From contig JAEWDK010000018.1 in the NCBI GenBank assembly GCA_023390175.1, forward strand, positions 1 through 19,325: a DNA stretch of 19,325 nucleotides. The letters run 5' to 3'. Below, piece by piece: positions 13,719-19,325 of the stretch (within the stretch, counting starts at the first letter, position 1; each line of letters starts with the position of its first letter). The notes beneath the pieces are model-generated. The model was not told where the DNA came from. It saw only the letters and a program-made list of their open reading frames with translations, and did not search any database. Source of the DNA: Bacillota bacterium. Its GTDB lineage: Bacteria; Bacillota; Clostridia; Oscillospirales; Acutalibacteraceae. Made by a program: the position numbers and the translations under genes.

Positions 13719-14140
13719 TATTCTGCCGTTCGTCATACTTCAGCGGTCAGCCCGCTTAAGATACACGTACTGATTCAAAATCTGTTCGGTGACAAAAATT
13801 TCACTTGGAAAAGGCGGAGAACGACAGCGCGTCCAAGTCGAATTTCAGTTGCCGGAACAGATTGGCAGTGATTGACTTTGCAAATGCTCAGCGGAAAACC
13901 TAAGCTGTTTTTAGTGCCTTTCTCTGTGTAAGAACTCATCGGGTGCTGTAAAACAGAAGATCACATATTGAATAATTCGAACAGGAAAACGTAACTGATA
14001 TCGTCTTGCAATGGTTTGCCGAATATGGAGAACCGTCTTTTCGTCATACTCTGAAATAGGTTGGAACGACCTCAAAAGCAGAAATTCGCCTGATATTCCG
14101 CTGCAAAAGGAACCGGATTGATGGTAAAAATATTGAGGAT
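13719..14140. other. Gap with no supported gene; possible degenerate coding remnants
   Basis: About 420 bases follow the regulator. A small hairpin without a T tract (AGCGG at 13742-13746 with CCGCT at 13752-13756) may weakly end the operon. A minus-strand frame ending at 13911 reads protein-like for a stretch (FQPISEYDEKTVLHIRQ). A plus-strand frame near 14070-14160 does so as well (AEIRLIFRCKRNRIDGKNIE). Neither has a start signal or a family I can name with confidence. A decayed recombinase or transposase is possible. Confidence 0.25.
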
Positions 14141-14177
14141 ATAAGTGCCGTGGGCATACGGCGCTTATTTTGATTTA
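14141..14177 (+). terminator. Hairpin terminator upstream of the chemoreceptor gene
   Basis: ATAAGTGCCGT (14141-14151) pairs with ACGGCGCTTAT (14158-14168), with one G-U pair and a 6-base loop, and is followed by TTTGATTT. It lies about 70 bases before the chemoreceptor start. It may terminate read-through from the sugar operon, or act as an attenuator if the chemoreceptor is transcribed from further upstream. Confidence 0.55.
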
Positions 14178-14243
14178 CGACGAATTAATTTTTAGCAACG
14201 ACGTCCAGGTATGGCTTAACTTGATTGAAAAAGAGAGGCAACG

Positions 14244-16013
14244 ATGTTAAAAAACAGAACCATAGGTAAAAAACTGATTATTACCTTTATTTTTGTGGGG
14301 ATACTTTCGAGCGTCGGGGGAATCATCGGCCTTAGCGTAATGACCAACATGAACGCAAAGTACAGCAAAGCACTGACGGATTACGGCTTCGCCCAAGGGG
14401 ACATTGGGCTTTTCAATACTGAATTTAACAGCAGCAGCGCGATTATCAGGGATATTATCAATACAGACGATGTCGGTCAAAAAATCACATATTCAGCTCA
14501 GCTGAATCAGTCGAACTCTAAAGTTGACATCTATTTTACAAATATGAAAAAAAGAATTTCAAGCGACAAGGAGCGGAAATATTATAACGATATCAGCAGC
14601 AGCCTGAGCAAATTTACGGAGGTCAGAGCGCAGGTGGTTTCTCTTGCGCTGCAAAATAAAAGTTCCGAAGCAAAGGTGTTTTTAACGGAACAGGTTATGC
14701 CGATTTCCAATAAGATAGCAGCTTCCACAAATGCATTGATCAGCGAAAAAACCGCGGTTGGCAGTCAAGTGGCCGCGGATCTTTCCCGTCAGGCAGCCAC
14801 GGCAACCGGGAGCGTTTTAGCAATTATTCTGATTTCCCTTGTCATTTCTTTTTTAATTGCGATCGAAATTTCCCGCGGCATCAGCAAGCCTGTAAACGAA
14901 ATGGCAAAAGCTGCACAAAAGATGGCCCAGGGGGATTTAAACGTTGAAATCAATGTGAGTTCCAAGGACGAAATCGGGCAATTGGGGGCGTCATTCCGTG
15001 AAACCGCTGCAACACTAAGGGGTTACATAGCAGACATAACAGCAAGCCTTGCCAAAGTGTCAAACGGCGACTTGACAGTTACTTCCACCGAAGATTTTAA
15101 GGGGGATTTTGTAGGGCTGAAAGATTCCATTGAAAATATTGTCACCTCTTTAAATGATATTATTTCTCAAATCAGTCAGTCATCGGAACATGTTTTGAGC
15201 GGTTCGGGGCAGGTGTCCAACGGCGCGCAGGCATTGGCGCAGGGCGCGGCTGAGCAGGCAAGTTCTGTTGAAGAGCTTTCCGCCACAATTACTGAAATAT
15301 CCGAACAGGTGAAAGACAATGCGGAGCATGCCGCCAGCGCAAGTTTAAGCGTGAACCAGGTTCGGGCTGAAATAGAGGCAGGAAACCAATATATGGGTGA
15401 CATGGTTGCAGCCATGGAACAAATTAATGATTCGTCGAGAGAAATCGGGAAAATCATTAAAACAATCGATGATATTGCTTTCCAAACAAATATTCTTGCA
15501 CTGAACGCGGCAGTGGAGGCGGCAAGAGCGGGTTCCGCGGGAAAAGGCTTTGCCGTTGTAGCGGACGAGGTAAGAAATCTGGCCGGTAAAAGCGCGGAAG
15601 CGGCAAAAAGCACCACTGCTATGATTGAAAAATCTGTAAGTCAGGTTGAGAAGGGTACAGAAATCGCGAATAAAACGGCACAGGCCCTGCTGCAGGTGGT
15701 GGAGAGCGCACAAGCGGCTACCGATACTGTTACAAAGATATCACAGGCTTCAAGCCGGCAATCGGATGCAATTGGGCAGGTAACACTGGGTGTTGAGCAA
15801 ATTTCGAATGTGGTGCAGACAAACTCCGCGACAGCCGAAGAGAGTGCCGCGGCAAGTGAGGAGCTTTCCGAACAGGCTCAGGCGCTAAAGCAGCTTGTAA
15901 GGCTGTTTAAATTAAAAAGTCAGACGGACGGGGCTGTTCGGGATGAGCATAGTTCAGGTGCTGAATCAGAGCCGCAGCAGGAGCAGAGGGAAGAGCCGGA
16001 GCAAAGCCAATAA
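14244..16013 (+). CDS. Methyl-accepting chemotaxis protein
   Basis: A 589-residue transmembrane chemoreceptor starting at ATG 14244, with AAGAGAGG upstream. Membrane segment 1 spans about residues 11-33. An extracellular helical ligand domain of the four-helix-bundle type spans about 35-185, and membrane segment 2 about 191-209. A HAMP domain follows (SRGISKPVNEMAKAAQKMA onward), then a second HAMP-like stretch (NGDLTVTSTEDFKGDF) and the long signalling coiled coil. Its conserved hairpin tip is IDDIAFQTNILALNAA then EAARAGSAGKGFAVVADEV (about 405-440). The C-terminal tail is Glu/Gln-rich and lacks the NWETF-type CheR/CheB pentapeptide. It signals through CheW/CheA. Its position between the sugar operon and the kinase operon suggests it senses the same substrate or the binding protein, but that is a guess. 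Confidence 0.95.
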   Translation: MLKNRTIGKKLIITFIFVGILSSVGGIIGLSVMTNMNAKYSKALTDYGFAQGDIGLFNTEFNSSSAIIRDIINTDDVGQKITYSAQLNQSNSKVDIYFTNMKKRISSDKERKYYNDISSSLSKFTEVRAQVVSLALQNKSSEAKVFLTEQVMPISNKIAASTNALISEKTAVGSQVAADLSRQAATATGSVLAIILISLVISFLIAIEISRGISKPVNEMAKAAQKMAQGDLNVEINVSSKDEIGQLGASFRETAATLRGYIADITASLAKVSNGDLTVTSTEDFKGDFVGLKDSIENIVTSLNDIISQISQSSEHVLSGSGQVSNGAQALAQGAAEQASSVEELSATITEISEQVKDNAEHAASASLSVNQVRAEIEAGNQYMGDMVAAMEQINDSSREIGKIIKTIDDIAFQTNILALNAAVEAARAGSAGKGFAVVADEVRNLAGKSAEAAKSTTAMIEKSVSQVEKGTEIANKTAQALLQVVESAQAATDTVTKISQASSRQSDAIGQVTLGVEQISNVVQTNSATAEESAAASEELSEQAQALKQLVRLFKLKSQTDGAVRDEHSSGAESEPQQEQREEPEQSQ

Positions 16014-16021
16014 CAGAAAAT

Positions 16022-16051
16022 AAAAAGGCTGCGTTTTTACGCAGCCTTTTT
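16022..16051. terminator. Bidirectional intrinsic terminator
   Basis: A perfect 12-bp stem (AAAAAGGCTGCG at 16022-16033 with CGCAGCCTTTTT at 16040-16051) has a TTTTTA loop. It has T tracts in both orientations. It separates the convergent chemoreceptor (plus strand) and DeoR regulator (minus strand) and can serve both. Confidence 0.9.
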
Positions 16052-16085
16052 GCAACGGAACGTTTCCGACCGGGGTTCAAAGCGT

Positions 16086-16847
16086 TCAGCCTATTTCAAC
16101 TTTTAAATTCGCAGCTTTATATTTTTCAACAATTTCAGGGGAAGCATTTTTATCGGTAATCAGAAGATCCAAATCATCCTTTGATGCGAAGGTTGCGATA
16201 GAAACGTTATCCAGCTTCGAATAGTCAAGCAGGGCAATCCGCGTTTTTGCACGCTGAATCATCAGCTTTTTCAGGCTTGCCTCGTAAATATTAAAATCGG
16301 TCAGCCCCGCGTCCAGGGAAAAACCCTGTGCGGACACAAATGCAATATCTATATTAATCTCGTTGAAAAGGTCTTTTCCGAGCAACCCTTCCAGTGACCC
16401 TGAATTTTTTGTAACGATGCCGCCCGCCATAATCACAGTGATGTTCGGTTTGTCTTTCAGCGCCATCATGGTGTAAATTCCGTTCGTTATTACGGTAAGA
16501 CGGTCAAATTCATCCAAAGAATTCGCAAGAACCAGCGCGGTGGAGCTGGCATCCAATATAATACATTGGCCGTTGCTGATATGATGCAGGGCCGCCTGGC
16601 AAATCTCTGTTTTCTCTTTGCTGTTTTTACGTTCCCGCGAGTGAAAGTTAACAACGTTGCTGTCGTTTTCGGTTAAAACAGCTCCGCCGTGTATTTTACG
16701 GATGAGTCCATCCTTTTCAAGCTTTGATAAATCATTGCGGATCGTGCAGGCGGAAACTCCAAAAAGCTGGGTGAGCTCTTCGGTAGTAACCCTTTTGCTG
16801 TTTTGGAGCAGGGCAAGAATTTTATTACTTCTTTCAAAAGCTAAAAT
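16086..16847 (-). CDS. DeoR family transcriptional regulator, non-standard or damaged start
   Basis: A full-length 253-residue DeoR regulator is open on the minus strand from 16847 to the TGA at 16086. The N-terminal helix-turn-helix reads LAFERSNKILALLQNSKR, VTTEELTQLFGVSACTIRNDL and LEKDGLIRKIHGGAVL (residues 2-58). The sugar-phosphate sensor domain follows (ILDASSTALVLANSL, VITNGIYTMMAL, VIMAGGIVTKNSGSLEG, AFVSAQGFSLDAGLTDF). In this frame no ATG, GTG or TTG occurs before residue 98. Candidate starts are ATT at 16847 or ATC at 16850, after AAAGGATG. Alternatively, ATG-ATG at 16857/16854 gives MMHHFSF and a stop; removing one T from the TTTT run at 16836-16839 would join it to the regulator. 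It is divergent from the kinase gene, which it probably controls through a sugar phosphate. Confidence 0.85.
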   Translation of the reverse strand: MLAFERSNKILALLQNSKRVTTEELTQLFGVSACTIRNDLSKLEKDGLIRKIHGGAVLTENDSNVVNFHSRERKNSKEKTEICQAALHHISNGQCIILDASSTALVLANSLDEFDRLTVITNGIYTMMALKDKPNITVIMAGGIVTKNSGSLEGLLGKDLFNEINIDIAFVSAQGFSLDAGLTDFNIYEASLKKLMIQRAKTRIALLDYSKLDNVSIATFASKDDLDLLITDKNASPEIVEKYKAANLKVEIG

Positions 16848-16884
16848 GATGCATCATCCTTTCGCGGCTTTTCGACTATTTCAT

Positions 16885-16912
16885 ATTATATACTTGTTAT
16901 AAAAAAAAACAA
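16885..16912 (-). promoter_or_regulatory. Promoter of the DeoR regulator
   Basis: On the minus strand TTGTTT (16912-16907) and a perfect TATAAT (16890-16885) are spaced by 16 bases, about 35 bases before the gene. An inverted repeat, CTTGTT (16893-16898) with AACAAG (16908-16913), spans the spacer and -35 and could be an autoregulatory site. Confidence 0.6.
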
Positions 16913-17036
16913 GAAAAATCAGCGGTAAATAGCGCAAAACAATTGATTTTTTATATTTTATTTAAACGATATGATAAAAATAAATAATAAAACATAATAA
17001 ATTAATAATAATAAATTATTAAATGATAAAAAACGC

Positions 17037-17066
17037 TTGAAAAGTGAAAATGAAAAGTGTAATATT
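17037..17066 (+). promoter_or_regulatory. Kinase-transketolase promoter with candidate DeoR operator
   Basis: TTGAAA (17037-17042) and TAATAT (17061-17066) are spaced by 18 bases. The spacer carries three GAAAA repeats, beginning at 17039, 17047 and 17053 and forming TGAAAAAGTG and TGAAAAGTG. Several DeoR-family repressors of sugar operons (AgaR type) bind such GAAA/TTTC direct repeats. The position between -35 and -10 would give tight repression. Confidence 0.5.
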
Positions 17067-17207
17067 AAAATACGAAGAAAACCATGAATCTATATGATAA
17101 AAGCATGTGACTTTCTTGCAGCCGAATAGAACAATTCCAGTGCGGTAAGAAAATTAAGATTCCGCAGTAAAAGCGCCGTACCAATACATAGTAAAGAAGT
17201 TGATAAA

Positions 17208-18494
17208 ATGGTAAAAATCGGAGCATTGACCGATCATCTTACGGGTGCGTCAACTCTTGGCATTCAGCTGGCAAAATCAGGGGCCAGAACCGCAGTTTTC
17301 TTCAATGAAGATATTACAGATGAAATAAAGACCGCCGCCGAATATGACGCGGTTATTGTCAAACTGGGCGCAGGGCCGTTTGGGCGGGAACAGCTGTATA
17401 ACCGTACCGCCGCCGTGGCAAAGACGCTGAAGAATCTTGGGATCCAGCTGTTTTGCAAACAGATCGGCGCGGCCCCGCGGGACGAAATCGGATTTGAAAT
17501 TGAGGCAATGCTCGACCAGCTTGGCAGCGATGCCGTTGCCGTTGTTGCTCCGCCCGTGCCGCAGCCAAAGCGTGTTGCAGCTGAAGAAAATGCTGTTTTT
17601 TACGATGCGATTGCCGCCGGAACAAAACGCGGGGTCGGGCATATTGATTTTAAAAATCTGCCCGAAGGCAACGAAGCCCTTCAAAACGCGCTGTCCCGTT
17701 GCCGCGAAAACGGCAATACAATTATTGTTGCGGACGCTGCCGCGCAGAACGACATTGAGAAATTGGCCGAAGCGGTTTCGAAGCTCAAATGGAATGTGCT
17801 GGCCGTTGACGAGGGTGAGTTCACTGCGAAATTAGCCTGTTTAAAGGGCTGGATTTCACACAGGCCGGCAGCAAGGGCCGGGGCGAAAATAGTACAGGAA
17901 AATGGAACGGCGCTGGTTGTCGCGGGCAGTTTTTCCCGCGTTACACAGGAGCAGGTGGAACTGTTGCTTTCCCGCAGCGATGTGGATCATGTTGCCGTAA
18001 ACGACGCTTTGCTCACCTCGGATGAAAACGCCGGGAATGAAATTGACAGAGTAGTGGAAAACGCAGTAAATATGATTCATTCGCAAAACCCGCCGCGCAC
18101 AGTTGTTGTGGAAACGGTTTTATGCGGTAAGGCAACTGATTCTGCCACTGAAAACAATAAAACCGGCTTTTCAGGCGGTGCGCGCGCAAACAGAATGAAT
18201 GATGCTCTCGGTCGGATTACCGCCGGAATCATTGCGAAAGTTCCGGAACAGGTGATCGGAATTTGTGTAATTGGGGGCGGTACAATGGAAGCGGTGCGCA
18301 GCCGCTTGGGTGCAAAAGCAGTTGAACTGATCGATAATGTTATTCCGCAGACAAATGTCGGGCGGTTAATCGGTGCGGGCCCGCGTCTTCCCGTCATTTG
18401 GAAAAGGGGCGCGGCCGGAAGCGAACATACTGCGGAAGACATTGTAAACCGTTTGTTTGCCGAGTCATCAAAAGAGCAGTCCAGTCAAATTTAA
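17208..18494 (+). CDS. DUF1537 four-carbon acid-sugar kinase family protein
   Basis: A 428-residue protein of the DUF1537/four-carbon acid-sugar kinase family. The N-terminal substrate domain starts with IGALTDHLTGASTLGIQLA (usual form: ADDFTGA). VVAGSFSRVTQEQV lies in the middle. The C-terminal ATP domain has GGGT at about 356-359 (usual form: GGDT) and NVGRLIGAGPRLPVIWKRG (usual ending: TKSGGFG). The overall fold signature is clear, but several catalytic-site motifs are altered, so substrate or activity may differ. Known members phosphorylate 3-oxo-tetronates (OtnK) or 3-oxo-isoapionate (OiaK). A kinase is otherwise missing from the sugar operon, so this gene is the natural candidate. The ribosome binding site is weak (AAAGAAG). 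The transketolase gene follows by 14 bases. Confidence 0.85.
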   Translation: MVKIGALTDHLTGASTLGIQLAKSGARTAVFFNEDITDEIKTAAEYDAVIVKLGAGPFGREQLYNRTAAVAKTLKNLGIQLFCKQIGAAPRDEIGFEIEAMLDQLGSDAVAVVAPPVPQPKRVAAEENAVFYDAIAAGTKRGVGHIDFKNLPEGNEALQNALSRCRENGNTIIVADAAAQNDIEKLAEAVSKLKWNVLAVDEGEFTAKLACLKGWISHRPAARAGAKIVQENGTALVVAGSFSRVTQEQVELLLSRSDVDHVAVNDALLTSDENAGNEIDRVVENAVNMIHSQNPPRTVVVETVLCGKATDSATENNKTGFSGGARANRMNDALGRITAGIIAKVPEQVIGICVIGGGTMEAVRSRLGAKAVELIDNVIPQTNVGRLIGAGPRLPVIWKRGAAGSEHTAEDIVNRLFAESSKEQSSQI

Positions 18495-18508
18495 AAGGAG
18501 AAATGTTC

Positions 18509-19325
18509 ATGGAAAAAGCAGAAAAGAAAAGATTGCAGATTCTGGCGTGCAAAGTCAGAATGGGAGCAATCGAAGGGGTTTATCATGCAAAGTCAGGGCA
18601 TCCGGGCGGGAGCCTTTCAGCGGCGGATTTGTTCGCCTATCTGTATTTTAAAGAGCTGAACGTGAATCCGGAAGCTCCGAAGGACGAAAACAGGGATCGT
18701 TTTGTGCTTTCAAAAGGCCATTGTGCCCCCGGCCTTTACGCCGCGCTGGCGTTAAAAGGCTATTTCCCAATGGATGAACTGAAAAAGCTGCGCCATATCG
18801 GCGCAATGCTGCAGGGCCACCCCGATATGAAGGGCACCCCGGGCATTGATATGAGCACAGGCTCGCTCGGCCAGGGTGTTTCCGCCGCCTGCGGCATGGC
18901 AATTGCCGCCAAGCTGGACAAAAAGGATTACCGTGTTTACTCCATGCTGGGCGACGGTGAAATCGAAGAGGGCCAGGTGTGGGAAGCCGCGATGTTTGCG
19001 GCGCACCACAAGCTTGACAACCTCTGCCTGATTGTGGACAACAACGGCCTGCAGATTGACGGCCCCGTAAGCGAGGTCGGCGGCCCCGAGCCGATTGATG
19101 AAAAATTCCGTTCGTTCGGTTTTGACGTTCAAATCATAAACGGCCATGATTTTGACGAAATCGAAGCGGCGTTCAATCATGCGAAAACCGTAAAGGGCAA
19201 GCCGAGCGTAATTATCGCAAAGACGGTAAAAGGCAAAGACGTATCATTCATGGAAAATAAAGTGAACTGGCATGGCGCCGCCCCAAATGCAGAGCAATAC
19301 GCAGTTGCAATGCAGGACTTGAACA
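18509..19325 (+). CDS. Transketolase, N-terminal subunit (partial at window end)
   Basis: The first 272 codons of a split-transketolase N-terminal subunit. ATG 18509 is preferred to the in-frame ATG 18503, since AAAAGGAG (18493-18500) is 8 bases away. Motifs are AKSGHPGGSLSAADLFAYL, SKGHCAPGLYAALAL, GIDMSTGSLGQGVSAA, and the thiamine-diphosphate/Mg motif from GDGEIEEGQVWEAAM (about residue 148) to LIVDNNGLQIDG. Such subunits are usually about 270-285 residues, so only a few codons are missing. The C-terminal (Pyr-domain) subunit is expected just outside the window. Following an acid-sugar kinase, it could transfer a C2 unit to or from erythrose 4-phosphate, or act on a branched ketose phosphate, as described for apulose 4-phosphate. 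Confidence 0.93.
   Translation, partial: MEKAEKKRLQILACKVRMGAIEGVYHAKSGHPGGSLSAADLFAYLYFKELNVNPEAPKDENRDRFVLSKGHCAPGLYAALALKGYFPMDELKKLRHIGAMLQGHPDMKGTPGIDMSTGSLGQGVSAACGMAIAAKLDKKDYRVYSMLGDGEIEEGQVWEAAMFAAHHKLDNLCLIVDNNGLQIDGPVSEVGGPEPIDEKFRSFGFDVQIINGHDFDEIEAAFNHAKTVKGKPSVIIAKTVKGKDVSFMENKVNWHGAAPNAEQYAVAMQDLN

Larger units (their letters stand above)
16852..17207. promoter_or_regulatory. AT-rich divergent regulatory region
   Basis: This 350-base gap between the DeoR regulator and the kinase holds no gene I can support. It is very AT-rich, especially 16940-17030, where TAATAA-type runs repeat; such DNA is often flexible or curved. It contains the promoters of both divergent genes, described separately, and a kinase leader of about 135 bases. 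In that leader TGCGG (about 17140) and CCGCA (17162-17166) can form a stem. Confidence 0.6.

Noticed and set aside
13911..14085. Serine-recombinase tail on the minus strand
   Set aside because: A few residues resemble recombinase C-termini, but frames switch repeatedly and the opposite strand looks equally protein-like, so no family was assigned.
16556..16657. DeoR regulator taken as a 156-residue protein starting at TTG 16556
   Set aside because: The same frame continues upstream without a stop and encodes a complete DeoR helix-turn-helix, so the short start is an artefact.
16940..17030. AT-rich repeats as a replication origin or CRISPR-like array
   Set aside because: No regular repeat-spacer pattern, no iterons and no DnaA-box cluster; simple AT-rich promoter DNA explains it.

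Overview
The window looks like a chromosomal segment of an anaerobic, low-to-mid-GC Gram-positive bacterium, most likely a clostridial (Oscillospirales-like) Firmicute. The reasons are strong AGGAGG-type ribosome binding sites throughout, a lipobox-type substrate-binding protein, a split transketolase, a clostridial-style PadR/DUF1048 locus and an RHS remnant of the wall-associated type. The genus is an inference.

Left part (1-2945). Two intrinsic terminators and a very good promoter precede a PadR-family regulator and two tandem paralogous DUF1048 genes. An AT-rich minus-strand patch follows. It holds a short coding remnant (1470-1676), a small multi-pass membrane protein (1798-2181) and the broken 3' end of an RHS-repeat protein with a glycine-rich hydrophobic C-terminal segment (2171-2542). 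I read the last two as an orphan RHS toxin tail with its immunity gene.

Central operon (2846-13718, plus strand, about 10.9 kb). A near-consensus promoter with a 12-bp palindrome drives a lipoprotein sugar-binding protein, a double-NBD sugar ATPase and two different permeases. These are followed by a metallo-beta-lactamase-fold hydrolase, a Tm-1-like/UPF0261 protein, a RuBisCO-like protein, an RpiB-family isomerase, a TIM-family isomerase, a class II aldolase-family protein and a GntR/FCD regulator. Most genes overlap or are tightly spaced. This is the most interesting part of the window: a transporter-linked acid-sugar or branched-sugar pathway built around a non-canonical RuBisCO-like enzyme. 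The TIM + RpiB pair resembles the tetrulose-phosphate isomerases that make D-erythrose 4-phosphate in erythritol and D-apionate catabolism.

Right part (13719-19325). After a 525-bp gap comes a methyl-accepting chemotaxis protein with a strong terminator. A DeoR-family regulator (minus strand) lacks a standard start codon. It diverges from a DUF1537 acid-sugar kinase and the N-terminal subunit of a split transketolase, which runs off the window. Three GAAAA repeats lie between the -35 and -10 of the kinase promoter and are a plausible DeoR operator.

Working model (inference): an acid sugar or lactone is imported, opened or oxidised, and phosphorylated by the DUF1537 kinase. The RuBisCO-like and/or aldolase-family enzyme then cleaves or decarboxylates it to a tetrulose phosphate. 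TIM-like and RpiB-like isomerases convert this to D-erythrose 4-phosphate, and transketolase feeds it into central metabolism. The chemoreceptor may sense the substrate.
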